Positions 1 through 8,729 of a DNA stretch of 31,922 bases are shown piece by piece (position 1 is the stretch's first letter; each line of letters begins with the position of its first letter). The notes under the pieces are model-generated. The model worked only from the letters and a program-made list of their open reading frames with translations, made no database searches and was not told where the DNA came from. The stretch comes from JAAYCT01 sp964499575. GTDB lineage: Bacteria; Bacillota; Clostridia; Saccharofermentanales; Saccharofermentanaceae. A program made the position numbers and the translations under genes. The stretch lies in the NCBI GenBank assembly GCA_964499575.1, contig CAZCLK010000019.1, forward strand, positions 1-31,922, written 5' to 3'.

Positions 1-1836
1 GTATCCCTTCATCGCCTTGAAAAGTCCTTCGAAGTCGCCCTGCTGATACGGAAGTATTTTCGCAAGAGCTTTTCTCCGGGCATCTTCGGTCTTGGCGACG
101 ATCATCTGACGGAACGCAAAGATGCGCTCCTCCTCGAAAAACATGTGCTCGGTACGGCAAAGGCCGATTCCCTGGGCGCCGAGTTCAAAAGCGACCTTGG
201 CGTCACGGACGGTGTCGGCGTTGGTACGGACCTTCATCGTGCGGAACTCATCGGACCAGTCCATAATCGTCTTGAAGTCACCGGATAGGCTCGCTTCCTG
301 TGTCGCGATTTTGCCGGAATAAACGGCACCGGTCGTCCCGTCCAGAGAGATCCAGTCGCCTTCGTTGAATTTCTTACCGTCCGGTGTCTGGAAGTATTTT
401 TCTTCTTCCTTGATGATCAGTTCGGAGCATCCGGAAACACAGCACTTGCCCATGCCGCGCGCGACGACGGCCGCATGCGAGGTCATACCGCCGCGTCCGG
501 TCAGGATGCCCTGCGCGACATTCATTCCGGCCAAATCCTCCGGGGAGGTCTCCAGGCGGACCAAGAGGACCTTTTTGCCCTTTTCGGCGGCAATCGTCGC
601 ATCCTCGGCAGAGAAATAGACTTCACCGGAAGCGGCACCCGGCGAAGCCGGGAGTCCGCGGGAAATCGGGGTGGCGGCCTTTAACGCGGCCGGATCGAAG
701 GTCGGGTGCAGGAGCGCGTCGAGTTGCTTCGGATCAAGCTTCATGATCGCTTCTTCCTTGGTGTTGAGGCCTTCATTGACCATGTCGACGGCGACCTTCA
801 TCGCGGCGGCCGCGGTGCGCTTGCCGTTACGGGTTTGAAGCATGAAGAGTTGTCCGCGCTCGATGGTGAATTCCATGTCTTGCATGTCCTTGTAGTGGTT
901 TTCGAGCTTCTCGGCGATTTTCGCGAATTGCTCGTAGACTTGGGGCATGACGCTGGCGAGTTGGTCGATGGTCTGCGGCGTGCGGATGCCGGCGACGACG
1001 TCCTCGCCTTGTGCGTTCATCAGGAATTCTCCGTAAAGTTTCTTTTCGCCGGTGGCAGGGTTACGGGTAAAAGCGACGCCGGTTCCGGATGTCTCGCCCA
1101 TGTTTCCGTATACCATTTCCTGTACGTTGACGGCGGTGCCCCAGCTTCCCGGGATATCGTTCATGCGGCGATAAAGGATCGCACGCTCATTGTTCCATGA
1201 ACGGAAAACGGCCTTTACGGACTCGAGCAGCTGGACCTTCGGATCCTGCGGAAAGGCTTCGCCCTTCTTCTCCTTGTAGACGATCAGAAAACGGCGGACA
1301 ACTTCCTTCATTCCCTCTGCGTCAAGATCGGTATCAAGTTTGGCGCCCTTCGCTTCTTTAATCTCATCGAAAACCTTCTCGTAATTACTCTTGCTGATGT
1401 CCATGACGACGTCGGAGAACATGGTGATAAACCGGCGATAGCTGTCATAGGCGAAGCGCTCGTTGCCGGTCAGGGCGGCGAGCCCCAGGACGACGTCATC
1501 GTTGAGTCCGAGGTTCAAAATGGTATCCATCATACCGGGCATCGAGGCTCTCGCGCCTGAACGGACCGATACGAGAAAAGGATTATTAGCGTCGCCGAGC
1601 TTCTTGCCGACAATCGTTTCGGCTTTTGCGAGCGTCTCGAAAATTTCCTTCTCAATATCGGCGGCAATAATCTTATTGTCGTCATAATAACGCGTGCACG
1701 CCTCAGTCGAGATGGTGAAGCCGCGCGGAACCGGCAGTCCAAGTCCGGTCATTTCAGCAAGGTTTGCGCCCTTACCGCCGAGAAGATTCTTCATCCCGGC
1801 ATTGCCTTCGGTAAACATGTACACATACTTGGTCAT
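1..1836 (-). CDS. ppdK: pyruvate, phosphate dikinase, C-terminus cut by window edge
   Basis: This enzyme interconverts pyruvate + ATP + phosphate with PEP + AMP + diphosphate in the cytoplasm; in anaerobes it often works in glycolysis or gluconeogenesis. Translating the minus strand from the ATG at 1836 gives MTKYVYMFTEGNAGMKNLLGG, the usual start of the ATP-grasp domain. The phosphohistidine motif GGMTSHAAVVARG lies near 455-490, with catalytic His at residue 454 (codon 475-477) and the regulatory Thr at 452, matching the numbering of the clostridial enzyme. A good GGAGG box (about 1843-1847) precedes the ATG. The family is about 870-880 residues long; 612 are present and the frame is open to position 1, so the PEP/pyruvate-binding barrel is mostly missing. 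It lies 92 bases downstream of glyS on the same strand. The call is secure. Confidence 0.97.
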   Translation of the reverse strand, partial: MTKYVYMFTEGNAGMKNLLGGKGANLAEMTGLGLPVPRGFTISTEACTRYYDDNKIIAADIEKEIFETLAKAETIVGKKLGDANNPFLVSVRSGARASMPGMMDTILNLGLNDDVVLGLAALTGNERFAYDSYRRFITMFSDVVMDISKSNYEKVFDEIKEAKGAKLDTDLDAEGMKEVVRRFLIVYKEKKGEAFPQDPKVQLLESVKAVFRSWNNERAILYRRMNDIPGSWGTAVNVQEMVYGNMGETSGTGVAFTRNPATGEKKLYGEFLMNAQGEDVVAGIRTPQTIDQLASVMPQVYEQFAKIAEKLENHYKDMQDMEFTIERGQLFMLQTRNGKRTAAAAMKVAVDMVNEGLNTKEEAIMKLDPKQLDALLHPTFDPAALKAATPISRGLPASPGAASGEVYFSAEDATIAAEKGKKVLLVRLETSPEDLAGMNVAQGILTGRGGMTSHAAVVARGMGKCCVSGCSELIIKEEEKYFQTPDGKKFNEGDWISLDGTTGAVYSGKIATQEASLSGDFKTIMDWSDEFRTMKVRTNADTVRDAKVAFELGAQGIGLCRTEHMFFEEERIFAFRQMIVAKTEDARRKALAKILPYQQGDFEGLFKAMKGY

Positions 1837-1928
1837 AGTGCGTCCTCCGTTTTACTTGGTTTTTTCGTACTTATTTCAAATGCCCCCGCTGCGGAAAACC
1901 CGGCACGGCGGATCCGGCATCCAAAAAT

Positions 1929-3338
1929 CTAAAACTTGAATTTATCGGCAAAATAGCCGCGCAATTCCGATATCGGGAATCGAATATTCCCGGGTGTATA
2001 CTCTGCCTTCTCCATCGTGTCTCTCAACCGGATCTCGACACAACCGTCGTTCTCGGATTCAAAATCGTACACCACACAGTACGGGGTCCCGATTTCATCC
2101 TGGCGGCGATAGCGTTTGCCGATCGATTGACGGTCGTCAAACTCACACGCGAATTCTTTGGACAGGTCCATGTAAATCGGCATCGTCTTATCGGAAAGTT
2201 TGCCGGAAAGCGGCAGTATTCCGATCTTGACCGGCGCGAGCGCGGGGTGAAAACGCATCACGGTACGCACGTCACCCTCGCCCAACTCCTCCTCATCGTA
2301 CGCCGAGCAAAGGAAGGCGAGCGTGACCCGGTCGACGCCGAGCGACGGCTCGATGACATACGGGATGTACTTCTCGTTTCTGACCGGGTCGAAATACGAA
2401 AGGTCGTCCTTGGAGTATTCCATATGCTGTTTGAGATCATAATCGGTCCGGTCCGCGATGCCCCAGAGCTCGCCCCAACCGAACGGGAAAAGGAACTCGA
2501 AGTCCGTTGTCGCGTTCGAATAAAAAGCCAGTTCTTCGGGGCTGTGGTCGCGCGTTCTCAATTCGCCCTCCCGCATGCCGAGTGAAAGGAGCCACTCCCG
2601 ACAGAAGCCTCTCCAGTAATCAAACCACTTGAGGTCCGTTCCCGGCTCGCAGAAGAACTCCAATTCCATCTGCTCGAATTCCAGCACGCGAAAAATGAAA
2701 TTTCCGGGCGTGATCTCGTTGCGGAAGGACTTTCCGATCTGCGCAATCCCGAACGGTATCTTCTTTCGGGTCGTGCGCTGAACGTTCTTGAAATTTACGA
2801 AAATACCCTGCGCGGTTTCCGGCCGCAGGTAGACTTCGCTTTTGCTGTCCTCAAGGACACCCATAAATGTTTTGAACATCAGGTTGAATTTGCGGATATC
2901 GGTAAAATTGTGTCCTCCGCATTGCGGGCAGGGGACATTCTTTTCGCGAATGAACGCGACGAGCGCTTCATCCTTCATTCCTTCTACGGCGACCGTAAGG
3001 CCGTTCTCCGCCGCGAAATCCTCGATGAGTTTGTCGGCTCTGTGGCGTGCCTTGCATTGACGGCAATCGATGAGCGGGTCCGCGAACCCGCCGACATGTC
3101 CGGAAGCGACCCAAGCCTGAGGATTCATCAGAATCGCGCAGTCCAGACCGACATTCCACGGACTCTCCTGAACGAACTTCTTCCACCACGCAGCCTTGAC
3201 GTTATTCTTGAGCGCCGTGCCCAAAGGACCGTAGTCCCAAGTGTTCGCGAGTCCGCCGTAGATCTCCGATCCGGGAAAGACAAAGCCGCGGGTCTTGCAA
3301 AGCGATACGATGGTCTCCATCGACTTCTTTTCGAGCAT
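1929..3338 (-). CDS. glyS: glycyl-tRNA synthetase, single-chain (alpha2) type
   Basis: This is a class II aminoacyl-tRNA synthetase that charges tRNA-Gly with glycine. The 469 residues match the length of the dimeric single-polypeptide form rather than the GlyQ/GlyS tetramer. Visible hallmarks are the N-terminal TRGFVFPGSEIYGGLANTWD, two Cys pairs typical of the metal site (CRQCKARH and CPQCGGHNF), motif 2 (FRNEITPGNFIFRVLEFEQM) and motif 3 (EPSLGVDRVTLAFLCSAYDEE), followed by an anticodon-binding domain. The ATG at 3338 directly follows the rpoZ stop codon, with GGAG inside the rpoZ end acting as a ribosome site; an internal Met at residue 7 is less well placed. This zero spacing suggests translational coupling within the yicC-remA-gmk-rpoZ-glyS operon. 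A tRNA-Gly gene lies elsewhere in the window (about 25.3 kb). Confidence 0.97.
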   Translation of the reverse strand: MLEKKSMETIVSLCKTRGFVFPGSEIYGGLANTWDYGPLGTALKNNVKAAWWKKFVQESPWNVGLDCAILMNPQAWVASGHVGGFADPLIDCRQCKARHRADKLIEDFAAENGLTVAVEGMKDEALVAFIREKNVPCPQCGGHNFTDIRKFNLMFKTFMGVLEDSKSEVYLRPETAQGIFVNFKNVQRTTRKKIPFGIAQIGKSFRNEITPGNFIFRVLEFEQMELEFFCEPGTDLKWFDYWRGFCREWLLSLGMREGELRTRDHSPEELAFYSNATTDFEFLFPFGWGELWGIADRTDYDLKQHMEYSKDDLSYFDPVRNEKYIPYVIEPSLGVDRVTLAFLCSAYDEEELGEGDVRTVMRFHPALAPVKIGILPLSGKLSDKTMPIYMDLSKEFACEFDDRQSIGKRYRRQDEIGTPYCVVYDFESENDGCVEIRLRDTMEKAEYTPGNIRFPISELRGYFADKFKF

Positions 3339-3818
3339 TTACTCCGCGTCCTCCGTTTCGGCGCCGTCGAGCGAAATCAGATCTTTGATATCTTCGTCGT
3401 TCACGTCCGCGATATCGTCCGATATCACTTCGTCGGTAATTTCATCGAGTGCGATTCCGTCTTCAATCGCATCTTCCTCTTCGGCCTCATCCGGTACCGC
3501 ATTCAAAACACGCATGTCAATCAGATCCGGGAACGCGTCGAGAGCCGCTTGACTCTCCGCCAGTTCCTTGGCCAATCTGCGCGCTTCTTCGATTTCAGGT
3601 CTCAGCGGAACGGTCGGATTGTGGATTCCTTGGATACCGACCACCTTTCCGGCGACAATTTCCTCGCACGCCAAGGTGACCAGATTCGGTGTCGTTTCCG
3701 CAACCATGGGTTGCGCGCCGTCGACCAATTGGCGCGTGCGCTTCGCGACCAGCATTGCCAGTGTGTAACGCGACTCCGCCTTGGGCAGCAGTTCTTCGAT
3801 TGGGGGTTGAACCAGCAT
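3339..3818 (-). CDS. rpoZ: RNA polymerase omega subunit with a long acidic tail
   Basis: Omega chaperones assembly of the RNA polymerase beta' subunit. The first 70 residues carry the family pattern (PPIEELLPKAESRYTLAMLV then AKRTRQLVDGAQP), and the position right after gmk is the usual rpoZ position in Firmicutes. Omega in this phylum is normally 65-90 residues, but this one is 159. The extra C-terminal half has a charged helix-like stretch (EIEEARRLAKELAESQAALD, about 75-94) and then a very acidic tail (about 110-159) rich in Asp, Glu and Ile/Val. The start ATG at 3818 follows a good AAGGAGG box at about 3826-3832. The stop abuts the glyS start. The function of the tail is unknown to me; the family call rests on the N-terminal part and on context. 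Confidence 0.9.
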   Translation of the reverse strand: MLVQPPIEELLPKAESRYTLAMLVAKRTRQLVDGAQPMVAETTPNLVTLACEEIVAGKVVGIQGIHNPTVPLRPEIEEARRLAKELAESQAALDAFPDLIDMRVLNAVPDEAEEEDAIEDGIALDEITDEVISDDIADVNDEDIKDLISLDGAETEDAE

Positions 3819-3910
3819 GATGTTCCTCCTTATTTCTGTGTGTCTCTTCTTCGATATTCTTTATCATCGCACCCGCCGGAAACGCGTCGGTTTCCGTCGC
3901 CGGGTGAAAC

Positions 3911-4546
3911 TTACCCGTTCAGTATTCTGTCTTCAATGCCGATCTGCCGGATGTACCGGTATTTCTCGGCCTCAATGATTGCGATGATCCGGTCGGATGC
4001 ACGCTCCAGATCATCGTTAATGACCGCATAATCGAAAAGGTCCGCCTTCGGGATCTCGACGCTCGCCTCCAACAGTCGCCGCTCGATGACCTCGGGGCTT
4101 TCCGTGCCGCGAAGGACCAATCGGTCTTTCAAGTCGCTCATCGACGGCGGCAGGAGAAAAACCGTCACGGCCTCCGGGTATTTCTCCTTGAGCGCCAGAC
4201 TTCCGCTGACGGTCAAATCAAACAATACATCCCTGCCGGCTTCGATCAACTCGATCAACGGCGCGATCGGGGTCCCGTAATAATGATTCAGGTAGATATC
4301 ATATTCCAAAATTTCATCGTTCGCCAGCATCTTCTTGAACTCTTCCGCCGTACGAAAAAAGTACGAGATCCCTTCTTTTTCTTTTGCCCGGCGATCCCTT
4401 GTCGTCACGGATACGGAATGCGCGATGTCGGGGATACGCTCGCGAACGCGTTGGATCACTGTTCCTTTACCGACTCCGGACGGACCGGACACCGATACCA
4501 GAAGTCCTTTTCGAAAGGATCCTGCGGCTTCCCGATTCACGTTCAT
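3911..4546 (-). CDS. gmk: guanylate kinase
   Basis: It phosphorylates GMP or dGMP to the diphosphate using ATP, an essential step of purine nucleotide supply. The 211-residue protein has the P-loop GPSGVGKGT at about residues 21-29 and the GMP-binding segment TTRDRRAKEKEGISYFF at about 44-60, which deviates from the common PRxGExxG form but keeps the ordering. A lid and C-terminal helices complete the usual length. The ATG at 4546 overlaps the remA stop by four bases (ATGA) and is preceded by GGAGGATGAGCC. The order yicC-remA-gmk-rpoZ is the standard Firmicutes arrangement and supports the call. Confidence 0.97.
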   Translation of the reverse strand: MNVNREAAGSFRKGLLVSVSGPSGVGKGTVIQRVRERIPDIAHSVSVTTRDRRAKEKEGISYFFRTAEEFKKMLANDEILEYDIYLNHYYGTPIAPLIELIEAGRDVLFDLTVSGSLALKEKYPEAVTVFLLPPSMSDLKDRLVLRGTESPEVIERRLLEASVEIPKADLFDYAVINDDLERASDRIIAIIEAEKYRYIRQIGIEDRILNG

Positions 4547-4809
4547 GGCTCATCCTCCGTCCCGCTCCACGCATCGGTCTGCCCGAGTTGTCGACGGATC
4601 TCCTCCGCCGGCATCGCCGAAAGGATCACGTGGTCACTGTCCATGATCAGGACTGCTTTGCTCTTCTTTCCGGAAGACGCGTCGATCAGAGAGCCCCTGT
4701 CCCGTGCGTCCTGTACGATACGCCGGACAGGCGCCGAGTCGGGGGATACTACGCAAATCAGGCGATCGACGGACGCGATATTACCAAAACCGATTTGAAT
4801 AAAAGCCAC
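4543..4809 (-). CDS. remA: RemA-family (DUF370) extracellular matrix regulator
   Basis: RemA is a small DNA-binding activator; in Bacillus subtilis it turns on biofilm matrix and osmoprotection genes and assembles into oligomeric rings. The 88-residue product has the family pattern: IGFGNIASVDRLICVVSPDSAPVRRIV, then GSLIDASSGKKSKAVLIMDSDHVILSA. The start is a GTG at 4809 placed after a GGAGGG box, with no suitable ATG in frame. It lies between yicC and gmk, its conserved position. The C-terminal 15 residues after LSAMPAEEIRRQL are variable in the family. The regulatory target in this organism cannot be told from the sequence, although envelope and exopolymer genes occur 13 kb away. Confidence 0.93.
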   Translation of the reverse strand: MAFIQIGFGNIASVDRLICVVSPDSAPVRRIVQDARDRGSLIDASSGKKSKAVLIMDSDHVILSAMPAEEIRRQLGQTDAWSGTEDEP

Positions 4810-4827
4810 ATTGCCCTCCGTCTTGTT

Positions 4828-5715
4828 TTATACCAGATTCTGGATCTGTTCCCTGATTTTCTCGAGCTCCGTCTTCATATCCAAGACCCGGTGCGTAATC
4901 ATAAGGTCATTCGCCTTGGACCCGATGGTGTTGATCTCGCGGTTCATCTCCTGAAGGATGAAGTCGAGACGCTTGCCGATACTGCCGTCGGAAGCCAGCG
5001 TGCTTTTTAATTGGCCGATATGGCTTAGCAGGCGCGTGATCTCCTCATCGATCGAACAACGGTCCGCAAACAGAACAACCTCGGCTTCTTTTCGGCCTTC
5101 ATCGAAATAGATCCCGGCGTTGTCGCCGAGAAGTTCATCGATTCTCGCGAAAAGCTTTTCTCTGTATTCGGCCGGAACACTTTTGGCACGATCGCCGACT
5201 TCGGTCAGCATTTCCCCGAGCGCGTCCGCCTTGCCGAGCAGATCCGCAGTGAGCCGATCGCCCTCGATTCGACGCATCCGCGTGATGCTGTCGAGCGCTT
5301 CGTCCAGGATCGCGAACAACTCCTCCCGCATTGCCTCGGGATCGCTCTCAACGGTCTCCGGCACGAGTACATCCGGCATGCGCGATATAACGGATGAGCC
5401 TGCGTCATCCGGTCGTCCGGTCACCGCGGCGATCTCCGACAGTGCCTCCGAATATGCGCGGGCTAAATCCCGGTTGAGTTTTACGGTTGTTTCTTCGGTT
5501 TCCGAAGCGGCCGTTGAAATAAAAACATCCGCTTTACCGCGAAGCAAGCGGTTCGAGATGCGGTCCTTAAGCTGAGGCTCCAGTGCAAGGAGCGTTCGGG
5601 GCATTCGAATCTGGACGTCGCAAAACCGGTTGTTCACGGTCTTCATCTCGATGAGAAAGCGTATCGACTGCACGATACCTTCCGCCCTGCCGTATCCGGT
5701 CATGCTTTCGGCCAT
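4828..5715 (-). CDS. yicC: YicC/YloC-family endoribonuclease
   Basis: Members of this family are RNases (E. coli YicC takes part in RyhB small-RNA decay). The protein shows the family start MAESMTGYGRAEG and the C-terminal signature EMNREINTIGSKANDLMIT with the acidic residues usually conserved there. An in-frame upstream ATG at 5751 would add 12 residues, but its ribosome site is poor. The ATG at 5715 has TTGGAG eight bases upstream and starts exactly at the conserved N-terminus, so I chose it (295 residues). It is the first gene of the operon yicC-remA-gmk-rpoZ-glyS, with a promoter about 75 bases upstream. Confidence 0.94.
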   Translation of the reverse strand: MAESMTGYGRAEGIVQSIRFLIEMKTVNNRFCDVQIRMPRTLLALEPQLKDRISNRLLRGKADVFISTAASETEETTVKLNRDLARAYSEALSEIAAVTGRPDDAGSSVISRMPDVLVPETVESDPEAMREELFAILDEALDSITRMRRIEGDRLTADLLGKADALGEMLTEVGDRAKSVPAEYREKLFARIDELLGDNAGIYFDEGRKEAEVVLFADRCSIDEEITRLLSHIGQLKSTLASDGSIGKRLDFILQEMNREINTIGSKANDLMITHRVLDMKTELEKIREQIQNLV

Positions 5716-5787
5716 TCCGATATCTCCAATCCGACTGAAAATCCCCTTCATAAAGCCTTAGCACGGCACTTTTGAGGGGCGAAAGTC

Positions 5788-5816
5788 ATTATATATTATA
5801 CCCTGAAAATACGCAA
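5788..5816 (-). promoter_or_regulatory. sigma-A type promoter of the yicC-remA-gmk-rpoZ-glyS operon
   Basis: On the minus strand a TTGCGT -35 (5811-5816) is followed after 17 bases by a perfect TATAAT -10 (5788-5793). A second perfect TATAAT overlaps it (5795-5800) with a weaker -35 (TAAACA) 17 bases upstream, so two start sites are possible. It sits in the 123-base gap between the metallophosphoesterase stop and yicC. Confidence 0.7.
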
Positions 5817-5838
5817 CTGTTTAAATGACCGTTTTCCC

Positions 5839-6543
5839 TTAGAGCCGTATGGGTTTGAAGGCAATATAATCCCCGGATGTCAGGCGATAATCGACCCCTC
5901 TTACGACCCCTTCGACCGCTTTTTCGTGACCTCTTCCGTGAAGATGTCCGTAGAGGCACAGCGATGCGCCGTAGCGCTCGCACAACAGTGAAAAAGCAGA
6001 TGAGTCGCCGTGAGTCGACAGAGGAGGAAAGTGCAAAATGACGATCAATCGCCCGCCCTCCATCAGAAGTTTTGTGCCGGCCTGAAGCGATCGTTCGAGG
6101 CGCCCGATCTCCCGCTCGAAAATCAGCCGGTCCGCCTGCGAGAAATCCGGATAATCCGGGAGAATCCAGCCCCGCGTTCCGCAAACGACGTCGGAGCCGA
6201 TCTGAAATGCGTTATTTTTCAGCAAAGAGACGGAGCGGATCCCGTTGTCGTCCAAGAAACGCTCGACCTTACCGTTCGTTCCCCACCAGTAATCGTGGTT
6301 TCCTTTGCCGAGGATCTTTTGTCCGGGGAGATTTTCGAGGAAACGAAGATCCGGAAGCGCCTCGTCGAGCGTCATCGCCCACGAAATGTCGCCGGGAATG
6401 AGTACCGTGTCGTTTTCCTCGACGCATCGGAGCCAGTTTCCCTTGATGCGCTCTTCGGAATCGGTCCATTTTTCGCCGAAAATTTCCATGGGTTTATTAC
6501 TCCCCAACGACAAATGCAAATCCGAGATCACCCAAATCGCCAT
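5839..6543 (-). CDS. calcineurin-like metallophosphoesterase
   Basis: This is a dinuclear-metal phosphoesterase of unknown substrate. The motifs are in order: DLHLS (residues 8-12), GDISWA (about 51-56), GKGNHDYWW (about 78-86), an ILHFPP segment and LYGHLHGRGHEK near the C-terminus, supplying the Asp, His and Asn metal ligands. The 234-residue length fits the small single-domain members found in Clostridia. The ATG at 6543 follows immediately after the uvrC stop codon (TAAATG) and has GGGAGGAAGAA ahead of it, so it is co-transcribed with uvrC. The physiological role is not predictable from the sequence. Confidence 0.9.
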   Translation of the reverse strand: MAIWVISDLHLSLGSNKPMEIFGEKWTDSEERIKGNWLRCVEENDTVLIPGDISWAMTLDEALPDLRFLENLPGQKILGKGNHDYWWGTNGKVERFLDDNGIRSVSLLKNNAFQIGSDVVCGTRGWILPDYPDFSQADRLIFEREIGRLERSLQAGTKLLMEGGRLIVILHFPPLSTHGDSSAFSLLCERYGASLCLYGHLHGRGHEKAVEGVVRGVDYRLTSGDYIAFKPIRL

Positions 6544-8418
6544 TTATTCTTCCTCCCCGCGGTGGAAATGCCGGTAGATCGATTTGGCGTTCGCGGCTGT
6601 GATTTTCGGCGCCTGAGCGAGCGTTTGCTCGTCGGCTGCGCGTATGCGGGCGATCGTGCCGAAGTGTTGAAGCAGGGCGTCCCGCTTGGAAGGGCCGATC
6701 CCTTCGATATCCTGAAGGGAAAACGAGAGATTTCTCTTCTTGCTTAATTTGCGCTGATAGGAAAAGGCGAGCCGGTGCACTTCGTTCTGAACGGCCGTCA
6801 GAAGGCGCAGCAGGACAAGGCTTTCCTCAGTCATTTGCTCCGGCTCCGGGAAAAGTTCAGTAGTCCCGTCCGGCAGAACCAGGCCCGCGGTCCTGTGCTT
6901 GCGGTCCTTGACCATACCCGCGACGACGATGTGTTCGGTCGACTCGAACTCGGCGAGTACGGACCGCGCAAGAAGGACATGCGCCTTACCGCCGTCCATC
7001 AGAATCAGGTCGGGAAGCGCGCCGAAATCATTATCGGTATGCGAAAAGCGGCGCCGCAGGACCTCGCGCATCGAGCCGAAATCATCCTGCCCCTCGACGA
7101 CCTTGATTTTGAAAAAACGATACCCGGTGCGGCTCGGCCGGCCGTCCTTAAAGACCGCCATCGCTCCGCAGCGGTCGTCCTGTCCCAGATTCGAGATATC
7201 GAAGGCCTCGATGCGCGAAGGGATCCGATCCATACTCAGACGCGCGCGCAACTGTTCCAGCGCTTCGCGAATCCCGCTCTCCGATTCGCCGACGCGAAGA
7301 ATCCTCCGGCGCAGACTCTCGCGGGCGTTGCCGGCCGCAAGTTCCAGAAGCCTCAAACCGTCTCCGCGCTGCGGCACCCTAAGTTCCACCCGGCGCCCGG
7401 CTTTTTGTGTCAGGTATTCCCGGACGACCGCGACATCCTCCGGAAGCGCGGGCAGCAAAATCAGCGGCGGAACGATTGCCGCGTCCGGGTAATATTGAAT
7501 AAGAAAGGCAGAAAGCACTGCTGCGTCCTCCTCGCCATCCTCGGGGAAAAAGAACGTTGAAGATCCGACCACAAGGCCGCCGCGAAGTTCGAGCTTACGG
7601 ACGCATATCTCGCCCGCGTCGCGAAACAGACCGATCGCGTCGATATCCTTTTCGCTTGAAAACGTCACGTTCTGCGTTGCGACAATGCGGGTCAGAGCGG
7701 AAAGCCGATCCCGGTAGATCGCCGCGCGTTCAAACATCATCGCGTCCGAAGCCTTCTGCATTTTTTCCGAGAGGTCCTTCCGGATTCCGTCATACCGCCC
7801 CTCAAAAAATCGGCATACATCCTCCATCACCGCACGGTATTCCGACGCGGAGACATCCCCGCGGCAAGGCCCGATACATTGGCCGATGTGGTAATTAAGG
7901 CAGGGTCTTTGCTTTCCGATGTCTCGCGGAAGGACGCGCCTGCAGGTCTTCGTCGGTAAAATGTCCCGGATCCCGCGAAGCGCGTGATAGAGATCGCCGC
8001 CCAGGAACGGCCCGTAATACCGGGCGCCCTGCTCCCGGTCTTTTCCGATCCGGAACGCTTTCATGATCCGCGGGTACTGCTCGTTCATCGTAACGCAGAC
8101 ATAGGGGAAGCCCTTGTCGTCGCGCAGTAAAATATTGTAGTGGGGTTGGTGGCGCTTGATGAAATTCGATTCCAGGAGCAACGCCTCCAGTTCGGTATTG
8201 ACCACGACATAGTCGAAGTCCGCGATGTGCGAGATCATCGCGAGAACTTTCGTGTTGCCCGCAGGATTTTTCGAAAAATAGCTCCTCAGCCGGTTCTTGA
8301 GATTTTTGGCTTTTCCGACATATATAACAGCGCCCGAGGCGTCCTTCATCAGGTACACTCCCGGGCGATCAGGTACGGTATCCAGACGTGCGTCAAATTC
8401 CGTCCGTTCGGATCTCAT
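6544..8418 (-). CDS. uvrC: excinuclease ABC subunit C
   Basis: UvrC makes the dual incisions in nucleotide excision repair together with UvrA and UvrB. The 624 residues show the complete architecture: a GIY-YIG nuclease domain at the N-terminus (PGVYLMKDASGAVIYVGKAK, about 18-37), a Cys-rich linker (TCRRVLPRD ... RPCLNYHIGQCIGPC), a UVR domain near residues 205-245, the C-terminal RNase H-like nuclease (RIEAFDISNLGQ ... DDFGSMREVLRRRF) and terminal helix-hairpin-helix motifs (IEGIGPSKRDALLQHFGT). The start ATG overlaps the TAA of the upstream HPr-like gene by one base, so both come from the promoter at 8730-8758. Confidence 0.98.
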   Translation of the reverse strand: MRSERTEFDARLDTVPDRPGVYLMKDASGAVIYVGKAKNLKNRLRSYFSKNPAGNTKVLAMISHIADFDYVVVNTELEALLLESNFIKRHQPHYNILLRDDKGFPYVCVTMNEQYPRIMKAFRIGKDREQGARYYGPFLGGDLYHALRGIRDILPTKTCRRVLPRDIGKQRPCLNYHIGQCIGPCRGDVSASEYRAVMEDVCRFFEGRYDGIRKDLSEKMQKASDAMMFERAAIYRDRLSALTRIVATQNVTFSSEKDIDAIGLFRDAGEICVRKLELRGGLVVGSSTFFFPEDGEEDAAVLSAFLIQYYPDAAIVPPLILLPALPEDVAVVREYLTQKAGRRVELRVPQRGDGLRLLELAAGNARESLRRRILRVGESESGIREALEQLRARLSMDRIPSRIEAFDISNLGQDDRCGAMAVFKDGRPSRTGYRFFKIKVVEGQDDFGSMREVLRRRFSHTDNDFGALPDLILMDGGKAHVLLARSVLAEFESTEHIVVAGMVKDRKHRTAGLVLPDGTTELFPEPEQMTEESLVLLRLLTAVQNEVHRLAFSYQRKLSKKRNLSFSLQDIEGIGPSKRDALLQHFGTIARIRAADEQTLAQAPKITAANAKSIYRHFHRGEEE

Positions 8419-8678
8419 TATGCCTTCGGATTCTCCAAATAATGAATGAGGGCATCCAGCGCTTCCTGCTGGTCGTCGCCCTCGGCCGTCACTTCGATCT
8501 CCGCGCCGTTCTCGATTCCCAGGGACATGACGCCCAGAAGGCTCTTCGCATTCGCGCGACGCCCGCTTCGCATCAGATAGATACTGCTTCTGAAGGTCGA
8601 TGCCTTCTGGATCAAAATGGCGACGGCCTTCATCTGAAGAGCTTCGTCACACTGAAAAATAACTGATTTGGAAATCAT
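8418..8678 (-). CDS. Crh-like HPr paralogue, Gln in place of the phosphoacceptor His
   Basis: An 86-residue protein with the HPr fold length. The position that is His15 in HPr of the sugar phosphotransferase system is Gln15 here (EALQMKAVA instead of GxHARPAA), while the regulatory serine site is intact: Ser46 in NAKSLLGVMSL. The same combination of Gln15 and Ser46 defines Crh of Bacillus, which cannot carry phosphate from enzyme I but is phosphorylated by HPr kinase and then binds CcpA in catabolite control. Position 16-17 is Met-Lys rather than Ala-Arg, so it is also unlike Crh there. The ATG at 8678 was preferred over a start at 8834 because it gives the exact family length and follows GGGAGGAACAGGG. 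It is upstream of and coupled to uvrC; HPr kinase, HPr and uvrC are often near each other in Clostridia. Whether it is functionally Crh is inference. Confidence 0.88.
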   Translation of the reverse strand: MISKSVIFQCDEALQMKAVAILIQKASTFRSSIYLMRSGRRANAKSLLGVMSLGIENGAEIEVTAEGDDQQEALDALIHYLENPKA

Positions 8679-8729
8679 CCCTGTTCCTCCCGGAAAACTT
8701 ACGCATAAAGACTGTTGTTCACAATGTAA

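Noticed and set aside
2910..4031. 373-codon open frame on the plus strand across glyS and rpoZ
   Set aside because: It is antisense to two well-supported genes, has no ribosome site and no family resemblance; such long shadows are common in this codon usage.
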